The notes: generated from the letters alone by a model not told the origin. A DNA stretch of 64,000 bases from Planctomycetota bacterium (GCA_016350165.1 CP066225.1:930001-994000); one strand, 5' to 3'; counted from the first letter of the stretch, positions 54,001 to 63,261 are shown. Numbers and translations are program-made.

Positions 54001-57000
54001 TATCGTATGCGTGATTAATATTAAAAATATCATCCACCACATCACCGTTATCATCATATCGTTCCCATTTGAGCTTATTGATACGGCTAAATCGATCCAG
54101 GTGTTCATCACCAGTAGAGCCTGCAAAATCAAGACGTACCTGTGGCTTCGGATAGGCCTTGGCAATCACACGTCCATCACCGTCACGCTCATATGAGACA
54201 ATCACGTTCGCATCATCAGTCCCACGTGTTGCATTGCCTGAGATGGAGGTAATACGGTTAATGTAGTGAGAAAGACCATTTGCATCACCTGCATCGCTAT
54301 ATAAATAATGCACACCTCGACCGTTCGGATACGTAATCTTCTTCAGACGCACACCTTTAACTGTGTCTGATCCATCTTCATATTCGTAAGATACCCATCT
54401 AGCAATGCCATTTTCACTACCATCATGTGTTTGGACATTAGATGTGAGCTGGCCAAAATCGTTATATAGATAAACATTTTCATTTAGCAATGAACCGCTA
54501 CTCGGGTCTTCATTGTCATAGCTCAATACTTTGTTCAGCAAACCACGCTTGTTGTAGCCATAGCTTAATGATTCCACTGAACCATCAACAGCACTATCCC
54601 ATTCCGTCACTTTATCGAGCAGCAAACGTCCCAGGATATCTCTTTCAAATTCACGCTTAACACCACGCTGGTCTTTAGATGACGTAACCCGGCCAAAACG
54701 GTCATACGTCAATTTCACGCGGTCATTAGCATCCTCTGAATCTGGATATTGAATTTCTGTCAGCAGTGTATTGCTTGCAACATCAGAATCAGCCAAAGTC
54801 GTGCCGTAGACATATGTTGTCACCTGATCATCTGAATAATCACCATCTGCATTAGGATCGATGGCTGTAATCGTTTTGATCTTACCACCTGCCGTATACG
54901 TATACTTCGTAGCGCGGTTGACATCATTATCACGACTCATCGGCAGGTTACTGGATGAATTCCAAGTAGAAGACTGGTAATTTTCAATGACATAAATCTT
55001 CTGACCAATATCATTAAAAATGACTTTTGTACTGACCCCTTCCGGATCTGTCATTATTTGAGCCCGAACAACTATGTCTTGAGTGTTATACTCATGACTT
55101 GAGACCAAAACACTTGCAGTCGACGACGGGACTGATGCTGAACGTGTAAACGCAGCACCATCATTGTCACCATAATTCGCACTCGCTATTCGGTTGCCTT
55201 CTTGGTCATACCAATACGCAAGATAGGTCGCATGGGCATTCGCAGAATCCAGAGCACCCACCGTGCTTTGATCGTCATGTTTACGTGAATATGTTTCACT
55301 GGATAGAAGTTGCCCCGCAATATTGTATGCGTATTGCGTCTGCGTAAGAATTGTGTCTCCTGTTGTCAGCTTGACCTCTGGGTATGCCGATTCCGATGGA
55401 GAGTTATCGTATCCACTATACACCGCAACTTGGCGACCAAGATCGTCGTATTGGATCTTTGCAAACCGTACGCCATCACCTGCATTTCTTGACTTGATAA
55501 CATTGCCTGTATCGTCATACCAATAGTTAGATGACAGGCTATTACCCACAACACCTGTATCCGGATTCACCGCGAACTTGGTTTCACGATATTTACGACC
55601 ACGAGCATCGTACCCATACTCTGTTTTACTCAACAACGTGCCTGTTGAAGTCGTTTCTACCTTATCTAACAATTCTGTTTGTACATTTCGGCCAATATTG
55701 TCGTACGTACTCTTTGTATAACGTGCATATGTGTCACTATCATCAAAATTGCCATCTTGATTCTGATCGACAGCACCCGTACCTTCAACAACACGGCGAC
55801 CTAACCAGTCATAATCGTAAACAGTAACAAGCTTATCGGTATCGCTTGCGTACCGAGTGATCTTGGTGATTTGCCCTTCATCTGAATATGTACCATTATC
55901 GTACTCATATTCCGCGACAATACACATATCATTATTTGATGCACCACCAGCGGACGGATCTGCTGATGTTGCGCCGGTATCATCGGTGCCAACATACTCT
56001 TTGACTAGATATCCTAGTTCATCATAAACATAACGCGTCACCGTACCATCCTGCGCTTCGTAGCGAGCTTTCTTACCTGTAACCGCATCATACTCATAAT
56101 ACGTTTCCAGATAATTATTGCTCACGCCAAGCTGGCCATCACCAGTTGTTCCTTCGCTGCCCATTGGGATGTCATGATAAACTCTTGTTGTAACGAGCTG
56201 ATTCTTATCGTTGTAAAAATTCTCTGTCCATGACTCAATGTCGATAGGAACTGTATCCTCACCACTCATACCACCATCTCCCCAATCTCTTGCTATGAGT
56301 GTTTTATGGATACGTTTACCGTCTTTACTAATCCACTGGAATTTAACGTTTTCATGGGAAAACATCTGATAAGGTTCACCTGCATATCCATATCCTGATG
56401 CTACTCGAATTTGATCTAATTCGTTATATGCCCCATCAATATATACATAGCGAGTAACCCTTGGGATCGAATTAATTTCTGGCCCGACTTCGTAAGTCAA
56501 ACGGGCTTTATGGTCATACTCGTAGATCCATTCCTGATGCAAACCCGCGTAGCTGCTGGAGACCCATGATGGATGTTCTGAAACACCGAGTGATGACACG
56601 ATCGGATCTATAACCTTTTTGATGGGTTTACCGATGAACGGGTCATATTCGATATATGTAACAACACCATTCTCGTCTTTTCGCCATGTCAAATTGCCGA
56701 ATCGATCGAATGCCTCGTAACGTTGAACGACCGCGCCTGAACCGTTTTCATCTGTCATAACGGTTGGCAAGATCGTAATACGTTCTTTAATGTTTGTAGA
56801 ATTCTCATGCAAAACATACTGATACTCAGTTGTATTCTGAACCAACTGATCATCAGCATCTGGGTACTTGATAAGTTTCTTCAATCGAACCACAGGTTCA
56901 TAACCTGTTAATACATTACCCTGATCATCTTTTGGATAATGAGATTCGTATTCTCTCTTTTCACTCAAGATCTCTGTTGGTGCAGTATATACACCACCAT

Positions 57001-58996
57001 CGTAAGAGCCCTGCCCCTTCTGATATGAACGTTTTTCTATTTTGCCATGAGTACTGTATTCATATCGCTCAATAATACCATCATTTGCTTTGACATTCGC
57101 ATACAGAGGATTGCCATAACTATCAGTAATCGGATTATTGCTCCCATCAACAGCTTTTTCCATCACCTGGTCTGCACCCCAACCTGCAGGCAATGAATTT
57201 GTGTTGATTGAGCTACTATGTACAACTCTGCTCTTTCTACCTTTAGAATCGTATTCATAGAATTTAGGTAACTCATAGCTAATAGGCGTACTTGATTGCG
57301 ATGCTGCAGCCATACCTGCATTATATGCAACCGCACCTTGACTACTTACAGTAACCTTATTCACCAAATAAACTGGTTGATTCCGTACATTAGTACGCAA
57401 CTTCATATCACGTACTGCACCAGGTCGTGTCCAAGTCGCCTGATTCACTGGTAAGTTATATGCCGTCTTACGTTGAGCTGATGAATCACTAATATTCAGC
57501 TGCGGCCGCGTATTAACCGAAATATAGGCAATCCCATCACCCGTTGTACCTGAGCTACCACTACAAGAACCACATCCAGCTTTGGCAACCTCTTTCGTTA
57601 TCGCACGCTTATAAAAATCTGTATTCGAACTGCTCTGATCATACTCAAAATAATAATCAGAGTAATTATCAAGTAATGTTGAAGTAAACCCACTTTGCTC
57701 TGCGGTACTATTCGCCTTCACTAACGCACGATATGAATCGGGATTCATCACATACTTAAACTGAGAACGAATAACATTTGGTGTTTCACCAGTAGAATGA
57801 TCTGCATAGTACCTGTAAGCATGCTTTTTATATGCAGTTGTATCATATTCTATGCCAGTATTGTTTGGTAAAAACTGCTCTACCCCTTCTAGTCCAAAAA
57901 ACACACCTTCCGACATACCTACTTGAACTTCATATTTTACTTTTCCAATCAATATGCTTTCATATTGACCATTAACAGGCAAATACCGACTAAAAGAAGC
58001 TTCTGTTAATGTAAATCCAAATGTGTAATTATCTAATGATGCAATATCAACGTATTCATATGTAATTAAATCATATGCAACGGAGTCATTTGGAAAAATA
58101 CGTTTCAAACCACTAGGTAGCCCACGATATCTCGTAGTACCCATGTATTCATGCATCCACATTTGATCGTACGTACGCGAACTAACACCAATCACAATCC
58201 CACTTGGATCTTCATAACGCAAAAAACCGCCAACTGGAGTATGCTCAACAACCCCAAGTTCGCCATTATTATGGCTTACATATCCGTCATATTCATCCAG
58301 ACTCCCATTAAAACCACCATCATCATTTGGATCGTTGTCACCATCAGCCAACCCATCATCATAAAAATCTCTAAAATAATATCGACCGCCTTCAAAAGAA
58401 TAAACAAACTCATGATTCACACTATCATGAATAAGTGATATATCTTCATCATCACCTTCAAGCTTCCAAACACTGCCATCTAACACAAATGTTTTGGTTC
58501 CGTGCGGATGAACCGTAATATACATTTTGCGCCCCTGACTCAAATTAACAAGATCTGCATTTGAGTGCTGATTTTCATCATTTCGGGGCATATTTTTTGT
58601 ATACAAATATGGCCATTGATGGAAAAACCAACCTCCCCCTACATGCCCTTCACCGTCCATTGATGCGATTGTCCCGCCTTGGCCTGTATAAGATAACGAC
58701 TTAATATCACCAGGATGGATACGAGATATACCAAACTGCTTCATGCCCAAAGGGTCTGGAATATCAATCGCCGATATATCCTTGGCGCCTGAACCCAGCA
58801 TAATTGGATTATTGGTTTGCCCTTCACCACATCCGGGCTTGGGACCTGTAAAACAAGATGGAATTCCTGGCTCCCCATGAGGTTTCGCATTCACCTCACC
58901 ACCAACTATAAATACTGGTATTGAAACCAAACCTGCTAAAAATAACTTTCCATACAAACCACAAGTACTCATATTGCGTCTCTTTACATTATTCAT
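51053..58996 (-). CDS. Giant RHS/YD-repeat secreted protein with inserted lectin-like domain and variable tip
   Basis: Protein of 2,647 residues. Seen: a signal peptide (MSTCGLYGKLFLAGLVSIPV...GGEVNA), an N-terminal region with IPDPLGMKQFGISRIHPGDI, a Cys-rich CGSCSGSSG turn near 478, then dozens of YD repeats (YEYDSKGRKSRVV from about 579, YEYDAVTGKKARYEA, YVYDELGYLVKEYV and others) up to the RHS core end RMLNPAIGRFMQRDPLGYID and QYLKSSPVLSVDPYGL near 2445. At about 1765-2160 the repeats are interrupted by two concanavalin-like beta-sandwich domains (GRVGLYTTQAGVKFDTF, KLWVRVQRVNGVIEVRIVKS). The last 200 residues after the core are unlike the rest and hold several Trp, Cys pairs and a basic end; no toxin family recognised. 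Overlaps genes on both sides. Confidence 0.9.
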   Translation of the reverse strand: MNNVKRRNMSTCGLYGKLFLAGLVSIPVFIVGGEVNAKPHGEPGIPSCFTGPKPGCGEGQTNNPIMLGSGAKDISAIDIPDPLGMKQFGISRIHPGDIKSLSYTGQGGTIASMDGEGHVGGGWFFHQWPYLYTKNMPRNDENQHSNADLVNLSQGRKMYITVHPHGTKTFVLDGSVWKLEGDDEDISLIHDSVNHEFVYSFEGGRYYFRDFYDDGLADGDNDPNDDGGFNGSLDEYDGYVSHNNGELGVVEHTPVGGFLRYEDPSGIVIGVSSRTYDQMWMHEYMGTTRYRGLPSGLKRIFPNDSVAYDLITYEYVDIASLDNYTFGFTLTEASFSRYLPVNGQYESILIGKVKYEVQVGMSEGVFFGLEGVEQFLPNNTGIEYDTTAYKKHAYRYYADHSTGETPNVIRSQFKYVMNPDSYRALVKANSTAEQSGFTSTLLDNYSDYYFEYDQSSSNTDFYKRAITKEVAKAGCGSCSGSSGTTGDGIAYISVNTRPQLNISDSSAQRKTAYNLPVNQATWTRPGAVRDMKLRTNVRNQPVYLVNKVTVSSQGAVAYNAGMAAASQSSTPISYELPKFYEYDSKGRKSRVVHSSSINTNSLPAGWGADQVMEKAVDGSNNPITDSYGNPLYANVKANDGIIERYEYSTHGKIEKRSYQKGQGSYDGGVYTAPTEILSEKREYESHYPKDDQGNVLTGYEPVVRLKKLIKYPDADDQLVQNTTEYQYVLHENSTNIKERITILPTVMTDENGSGAVVQRYEAFDRFGNLTWRKDENGVVTYIEYDPFIGKPIKKVIDPIVSSLGVSEHPSWVSSSYAGLHQEWIYEYDHKARLTYEVGPEINSIPRVTRYVYIDGAYNELDQIRVASGYGYAGEPYQMFSHENVKFQWISKDGKRIHKTLIARDWGDGGMSGEDTVPIDIESWTENFYNDKNQLVTTRVYHDIPMGSEGTTGDGQLGVSNNYLETYYEYDAVTGKKARYEAQDGTVTRYVYDELGYLVKEYVGTDDTGATSADPSAGGASNNDMCIVAEYEYDNGTYSDEGQITKITRYASDTDKLVTVYDYDWLGRRVVEGTGAVDQNQDGNFDDSDTYARYTKSTYDNIGRNVQTELLDKVETTSTGTLLSKTEYGYDARGRKYRETKFAVNPDTGVVGNSLSSNYWYDDTGNVIKSRNAGDGVRFAKIQYDDLGRQVAVYSGYDNSPSESAYPEVKLTTGDTILTQTQYAYNIAGQLLSSETYSRKHDDQSTVGALDSANAHATYLAYWYDQEGNRIASANYGDNDGAAFTRSASVPSSTASVLVSSHEYNTQDIVVRAQIMTDPEGVSTKVIFNDIGQKIYVIENYQSSTWNSSSNLPMSRDNDVNRATKYTYTAGGKIKTITAIDPNADGDYSDDQVTTYVYGTTLADSDVASNTLLTEIQYPDSEDANDRVKLTYDRFGRVTSSKDQRGVKREFERDILGRLLLDKVTEWDSAVDGSVESLSYGYNKRGLLNKVLSYDNEDPSSGSLLNENVYLYNDFGQLTSNVQTHDGSENGIARWVSYEYEDGSDTVKGVRLKKITYPNGRGVHYLYSDAGDANGLSHYINRITSISGNATRGTDDANVIVSYERDGDGRVIAKAYPKPQVRLDFAGSTGDEHLDRFSRINKLKWERYDDNGDVVDDIFNINHAYDRASNRLYADRVEYPRASHLYSYDDLHRLKGYEAGTITGLPTSPDIKKVGIVDLTEWKLDQLGNQLEIKKLNQFKDKEIRHKQAVNKANEYEYRKTLAGRNPRFISGFSSTTNADDWDQLDTSDQFVFNSGGSSMLEVTSVAGSEATILLAMPETGQSNIGCYTQFPTDTVDGAEAGFVFGYKSADDYWLYVRQYNAAQSYVKLYHVENGVKNTIHSYNTTVTLNSKQFLSTNSRAHSIKLGRAIADGYPAGRVGLYTTQAGVKFDTFLHMDSFTAQDFLGRWANYSLMPLDTDGSKGRVRLSWSYGYQTYPLLMKGSYLDDFETTFSFERKTGDTYTHKMQLIFGAKDINNFKALIFAHNDVSNKTSSTTIQSYKVDNGGAWQFASGTYISANYPDVTESDKLWVRVQRVNGVIEVRIVKSAASVNYDASIDSALNSASVCYTVTGLGDEGGQVGLLSTGATSYVDDFLVRTDSNGDGTFDRVEHFDDFEVTDSYAQNTYEYDAAGNMTFDGVYAYTYDAWNRMTQVYKAHRNTLGNVENGALVQSNQYDALGKRIIKQVHNSDNLDNTYHYYYEGMRQIEVRDDSDEILKQNVWGLNYVDEIIQSRTVRILTGFEMQEYIDTYALQDANYNVLGIVNEFGTLAERYEYTPYGERTVFTFSNTPGYAEDQFWVNPSNPNSLEQQKKSDPKLTTPAFRSQPTRGDGYINYIVSLNEFGHQGLMHDENLVGIRGGLIYNRARMLNPAIGRFMQRDPLGYIDGISTYQYLKSSPVLSVDPYGLSQCKPGDYQIFNGAFIRTKYGYTPEKEEEKYALTRDLLARLNYLKKFQNPAVWGKRLQRWGRIGSGVGNTEDWFWYGNDWMNYLFNNMPSVPLDVLIGEIPKMLDFYDRQRKLNHFQEWYVVLYKVCDCTCAKPLTTEWSDVKKITEEVQKVDRTGEIDSNMQHIGWSRTGNMLPRKAERDAARRRALERIKEDAKSSGQCP

Positions 58997-60369
58997 TTGA
59001 TAGGCCCCTCAAGATGATTAAGTTGCGCTTTAAGTTCATGTAAACGTTTTGTTAACTGTTGAAGACCCGCTTCATTAGTCGGGTCATATTTCTCGATGCG
59101 TTTTATCTGCTGCCTGACAACTTTCAGATTGGCCACAATCTCGTTGTACTGGCGTATGTAATCTTGCTGCTTCTGCTCTGCAGCATAAAGATCACGCAAA
59201 TAGGCTATATTTTGCTTATTACCTTCCAACCGCTCAGTAATAGCAGGATCTGTCGTCGTTACTTTTTCACTTAGCTGACTTGCATTATCAAAATCACGCA
59301 ATGCTGAATACGATTCAATCTGATTTAGCAATGCTTCCTGTTTCAAAACTTCAGACACAGACAAACCGATCGCTTTCTTTTCCCACTCCAACCCAGCCAA
59401 AGCACGCGGTGCATAAGAATTGATCTGCTCAGTATACGATCTTACCTGCAACCAAACATACTTCTCTTCATCTGTCTCAACTGTATCAAGCCGGCTTTGA
59501 ATTTGACCGACCCATTTTTGATAGCTCTCAGTCGCATTAGAAACAACAACCGTACCCTTACCACGTTGAAAAATTGTTTTTTGCCTAGTATAAAAATGAG
59601 ATGCCAACTTATACCCAACCAGCCTATCCTCTAATCGTTCTAAATTATCAACTGCACTAACGAAGCCTTCAATATCTGTAATCATTAACGCCAAAAAGTA
59701 CGCTTCCGCGTACTGATTCATCTTACGAATCGGCGACACTAAACCTCGGTAATACGGGCATGCACTATCATCGATCGTACTGCGTATATCTTCATGCCAA
59801 AACGGATTAAGAAACGCAAGAATCGTACTATCCACCCGAATACGATCCTCATTCCTATCAAAATTTTCGACTAGTGGCATAACCGCCTGACCTAAATCTG
59901 GGCCCTCAGTAATAGAATCTATCAGGTCGGCCTGTCCATACTGTAATGATTCTAACTTTAACGATTTTCCTGATATAACATCTAAATAAGCACTCAAAAT
60001 CATCCACTGACGATGCTCAATATCCGAACCAACATTGGCTTGAAATTCTTTAGAATCAAGGTATTCATGAATCACATCTGAAGCTGAAACTCGCTGATTT
60101 TCCGTAACTAACGTCGAACCACCTAATACCGTAACAAGAACATCTTCTGGAGAATGTTGCGACAATCTCTGATAACCACCGTCAAAGTATTGCCTCCAGT
60201 TCGATCTGGCCAAATCTCGAACTGCAGTTTCATTTGTATTACCGCAGATCACTTTCTTATACACATCACCGCTGGCTATTGCATCTTCACTCAGCCCCAA
60301 AACACCCACGTACAAAGACGCACCTAGCAATGCTACTAACAGGCCAATTAAAATTAGATACTTTATCAT
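58993..60369 (-). CDS. Unknown membrane-anchored coiled-coil protein, first gene of RHS operon
   Basis: Hypothetical protein of 458 residues. Seen: an N-terminal membrane helix (MIKYLILIGLLVALLGASLY), a mostly helical body, and a C-terminal coiled coil (QKQQDYIRQYNEIVANLKVV, QQLTKRLHELKAQLNHLEG). No family recognised. The stop codon overlaps the ATG of the RHS gene (ATGA), so it is the first gene of a three-gene operon. The position suggests a role in assembling, holding or exporting the RHS protein, but nothing in the sequence proves this. It does not resemble the usual EagR or PAAR partners of RHS toxins. Confidence 0.7.
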   Translation of the reverse strand: MIKYLILIGLLVALLGASLYVGVLGLSEDAIASGDVYKKVICGNTNETAVRDLARSNWRQYFDGGYQRLSQHSPEDVLVTVLGGSTLVTENQRVSASDVIHEYLDSKEFQANVGSDIEHRQWMILSAYLDVISGKSLKLESLQYGQADLIDSITEGPDLGQAVMPLVENFDRNEDRIRVDSTILAFLNPFWHEDIRSTIDDSACPYYRGLVSPIRKMNQYAEAYFLALMITDIEGFVSAVDNLERLEDRLVGYKLASHFYTRQKTIFQRGKGTVVVSNATESYQKWVGQIQSRLDTVETDEEKYVWLQVRSYTEQINSYAPRALAGLEWEKKAIGLSVSEVLKQEALLNQIESYSALRDFDNASQLSEKVTTTDPAITERLEGNKQNIAYLRDLYAAEQKQQDYIRQYNEIVANLKVVRQQIKRIEKYDPTNEAGLQQLTKRLHELKAQLNHLEGPIK

Positions 60370-60583
60370 TTTGCCCTAATATGCTTTGTTTAAAACTCAT
60401 TACACAAGCGGAACGGCACCTACAGAAGGTTATGAAGTTACTTATATAAGTAAGATTCTTCAAGTACCTTTTATTTTTTGCACAACACCAAAATGGGTTA
60501 GCCTAAGTATTGCTCTTAGGCGCTGAATTCTAATATTATTACAATTGCTCAACAGAGCACAATTGCGTTATAACATCACGACC

Positions 60584-61672
60584 ATGCAAACACACAGCAT
60601 TATCGTCAGGGTATTAGGCCTATTCTTGATTGGAACCGGATCACTTAAATTATTTACGGATCAATCCATCATCAACCTGTGGCTGATCGCACCAATCGAA
60701 ATCATAATTGGCGGTTTTATATTACTACGCCCAAAAGTTAATGCTACCCATTGGACTCTACTAATCTTATTCTCAACATTTTCGTTATATACCTTATCTA
60801 ACATACTTCAGAACAATGATGATTGCGGCTGCCTCGGAGTCATTTCTATCAACCCATGGTTCACGCTTATATTTGATTTATCCATTCTCATCTACCTAAT
60901 CATAACTAAAAGATCAATAGACAAAAACATGAAACTATTAGTTCCCACCAGTATAGCAATCGTAGCTTCAGTGCTAGCAACTATCATTTACTTTCAAATA
61001 GACAAGACTTTCAATCCCCCCGAACAGACAACCACAACAACCACTATAAATACACCCAAAATCACACTACAGAAAATTTCTAACCCTCTGATTAACACTG
61101 ACACAGAAAATAGAACAAAAACATTTTTTATATATGACCAGCATTGCCTAAACTGCACAAAAATAGCCTCCCACCCAATGTTAGATTCAATAGAATCGTC
61201 ACAGGCACAAAAATATATTCAAAACAGCCCAAACCATGCCAATAAACAGAACCGTTCTACATTACCTTGGCTATTAACAAACAAAGACACAAAAACCGAA
61301 ATTCACCTATTCAATTTAACTGACCAAGCAGATCTGGACATTAAACACAGGCATTTACATATTGGATCCTTTACACAACCTCAATCAATCGATCTCGGCA
61401 TAATTAAGACTAAAAGCCAATTAACAATACCTATTTACATGTTTAATGATACAAATTCCGATATTAAAGTTAAAACATTTCGCCCTACTTGCTCATGCAT
61501 TAAAATTACTTGTAATGTAAAAACAATAGCAATCACTGATTATCTAAAATTTGATTTAACATTCGAAGCGCCTGCGAAAACTATCGATCATTACCAACAA
61601 TCAATTCGCGTACGTACCACCAATGACGACATACCTTCAATAAACCTCTTACTACATGCAACAATAAAGTAG
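60584..61672 (+). CDS. MauE/DoxX-like membrane domain fused to DUF1573 domain
   Basis: Membrane protein of 362 residues. Seen: four helices in the first 120 residues with VLGLFLIGTGSLKLFTDQS, PIEIIIGGFILLRPKV and NNDDCGCLGV, the MauE-like pattern with a CGC pair; a further helix; a linker; CLNC near residue 185; and a C-terminal DUF1573 immunoglobulin-like domain with FTQPQSIDLGIIKTKSQLTI and FRPTCSCIKI containing the family CSC. Planctomycetes carry many DUF1573 proteins, and the fusion to MauE suggests a periplasmic thiol-redox role. ATG 60584 is preferred; an upstream TTG at 60545 lacks a ribosome site. Opposite strand to the RHS operon. Confidence 0.72.
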   Translation: MQTHSIIVRVLGLFLIGTGSLKLFTDQSIINLWLIAPIEIIIGGFILLRPKVNATHWTLLILFSTFSLYTLSNILQNNDDCGCLGVISINPWFTLIFDLSILIYLIITKRSIDKNMKLLVPTSIAIVASVLATIIYFQIDKTFNPPEQTTTTTTINTPKITLQKISNPLINTDTENRTKTFFIYDQHCLNCTKIASHPMLDSIESSQAQKYIQNSPNHANKQNRSTLPWLLTNKDTKTEIHLFNLTDQADLDIKHRHLHIGSFTQPQSIDLGIIKTKSQLTIPIYMFNDTNSDIKVKTFRPTCSCIKITCNVKTIAITDYLKFDLTFEAPAKTIDHYQQSIRVRTTNDDIPSINLLLHATIK

Positions 61673-62044
61673 AAGCTAAATACTCAAAACCTGAATCTTA
61701 AAATTCAGCTTAAAAACTATCTCGGATATGCTTCAAAGTAGAAAAGTAACGCTATGAAAAAAATTTCATTGGCAGATAGAAGCAGCCATATGAGTAAAAA
61801 GAATATGTTCAGGCAAAATTTCTGGGTATGACATTTCTTGTGCAATGAACCAACAAACCCTAACGCCACAGAATTCCATGCAATTCAATACGATAGCTGG
61901 CTAAAAGAGCCCTATACTATATCATCAAAAATGGATCTTTATAAATCTCCAGTACTTTAGATACTTGAGCAATTGTGCTTGTTTAGCTCCACCCCATCAT
62001 CAAGCATGCCAGTGTCACCTTGACCTAGGATATTTCAAAATATA
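61673..62044. other. Degenerate stretch without a gene
   Basis: About 370 bases between the MauE-DUF1573 gene and the recombinase remnant. No reading frame is supported; the stretch is probably eroded sequence from the same lost element. Confidence 0.35.
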
Positions 62045-62385
62045 AAGCCGAAGCTGATCAAAGACCACCCCATCCATAAGGCTGTTCAATGGGTTGACCA
62101 TATCGCTCGCGTAGCCCTCAAACATTACCTCACAAAAAACAAAGCCGCCTCCTTTCCAAAACAGTCTTCGAAACCGAACTCGGATCCACCCCACCGAAAC
62201 CCTCACCATCTAACACCTCAAAAGAGGCGCTGCAGAATCCGGTGCAGAACGTGCAGGAAATTAAGATATACAAGGGGAATCGACAGGAAATCGAAGAAAT
62301 CAAAATCCGCCTTATTTTGCAAAAACTAGGCGTTTTACCGCCTGATAGCGCACAAAAAAAGCTTCCTGAATTTCAGGAAGCTTAA
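62045..62385 (+). pseudogene. Decayed C-terminal end of a tyrosine recombinase (integrase)
   Basis: Reading the plus strand from 62045 gives HKAVQWVDHIARVALKHYL, which equals the last catalytic block of phage-type tyrosine recombinases, in planctomycete elements often VALKHYL with Tyr as nucleophile. After it the frame drifts; another frame gives EALQNPVQNVQEIK from about 62227, which resembles the low-complexity tails (QNPVQ) of planctomycete integrases. So at least one frameshift separates the parts and no N-terminal region remains. It points toward the tRNA-like site at 62391, as expected of an integrated element. Confidence 0.6.
62353..62383 (-). terminator. Terminator downstream of tRNA-like fragment (minus strand)
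   Basis: AAGCTTCCTGAA and TTCAGGAAGCTT form a perfect 12-bp stem with a one-base loop, followed on the minus strand by seven T. It stands 8 bases after the tRNA-like 3' end, the position of a tRNA terminator. Confidence 0.75.
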
Positions 62386-62390
62386 TCAAA

Positions 62391-62410
62391 TGGGCCTGGC
62401 AGGATTCGAT
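62391..62410 (-). other. tRNA 3'-end-like fragment, probable attachment site
   Basis: On the minus strand the 20 bases read ATCGAAT-CCTGC-CAGGCCC-A, which is exactly the layout of a tRNA 3' end: T-loop (canonical TTCGAAT with one change), 5-base T-stem strand, 7-base acceptor strand and discriminator base. The matching 5' part of a tRNA is absent (the bases upstream do not pair with CCTGC). Such 3'-end copies arise at attL/attR when an element integrates into a tRNA gene, and a recombinase remnant lies directly beside it. Confidence 0.6.
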
Positions 62411-62436
62411 ACACAAACGCCAAACCATTGATAAGT

Positions 62437-62673
62437 ATGAACTTATCTAACCCCAACAACATTCTCCATGCAGAATTCGGCGCACTCTTGGATTTATTGC
62501 TTAATCTCTCTCGAACTACCTTACATTCCACCTTACTCCTTGATTTTCTCACTGCAGAGCAGCAAGAACTGATACGATCTTTCCTAACCCAACTGATTCA
62601 GGCACCATCACACAAACGTTCAATATTTCTTAGACAGATTCAGAATATCTCAAATATAGATAGAAATACGTAA
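62437..62673 (+). CDS. Small hypothetical protein
   Basis: Reading frame of 78 codons from ATG 62437. It encodes a helix-rich peptide (AEFGALLDLLLNLSRTTLHS, TAEQQELIRSFLTQLI) with no family I recognise. There is no clear ribosome site, and it is convergent with the broken TPR gene. Codon pattern and composition look natural, but it may be a fragment. Confidence 0.35.
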   Translation: MNLSNPNNILHAEFGALLDLLLNLSRTTLHSTLLLDFLTAEQQELIRSFLTQLIQAPSHKRSIFLRQIQNISNIDRNT

Positions 62674-62675
62674 AT

Positions 62676-63236
62676 TTATTTTCCTATTACCGCTCTTTGT
62701 TCTTTAGCCCATTCAATCCAATCGGTGCGGATTTCACGCAGGATGGTCTCATCTAGTAGCTCTCGTAGTCCATCATTACGCTTCCTTTGCCGAACCTGAT
62801 TGCGAGCGTAATTGCCGATGATCTGTACGTTGTTTGGATCAGCTTTATAAGCACGTTCGTAGTACCCATGTGCTTTCTCATACTGCCCAACTGCTTCGTA
62901 AACCATTCCCAGATTGTTCAGCGGTTCGGATGCGTTATCAAGCAGTTTTACTTCATACTCAAACTCCCACGCGGCTGTGTTGTATTGCTGCAGATGATAA
63001 TAAACAAGCCCGAGGTTATTATGAGCTGGCGCGTAGGTCATATCTTCAGTTAAAGCTTCTTTGAGCAATATCTCTGCTTTTTGATACTGCCCCTGCTCAA
63101 TGTACATCGCGGCTTGTACAGTCTTTGCTTCTGCAGGTGACTCGTATACTTACTTGTCTTGCTTTGGATTTCCCATACAACCCGTGAAGATAATCGTAAT
63201 CATGAATAACGCTATATATCTTTGTTCAATACGCAT
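62676..63236 (-). pseudogene. Broken second copy of the TPR lipoprotein gene
   Basis: The stretch is closely related to the intact gene at 38300-38890. It starts MRIEQRYIALFMITIIFTGC, close to the lipoprotein signal of the intact copy, but an in-frame TAA at 63150-63152 falls after GNPKQDK, and about 11 residues (AEKASILNHEA in the intact copy) are deleted before MYIEQ. The TPR part itself (NNLGLVYYHLQQYNTAAWEF, NNLGMVYEAVGQYEKAHGYY) remains open from 63107 and is nearly unchanged, so the decay is recent or the fragment may still be translated. Confidence 0.88.
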
Positions 63237-63261
63237 CAGTTCTGCTTTCCCTCTGTAATTT

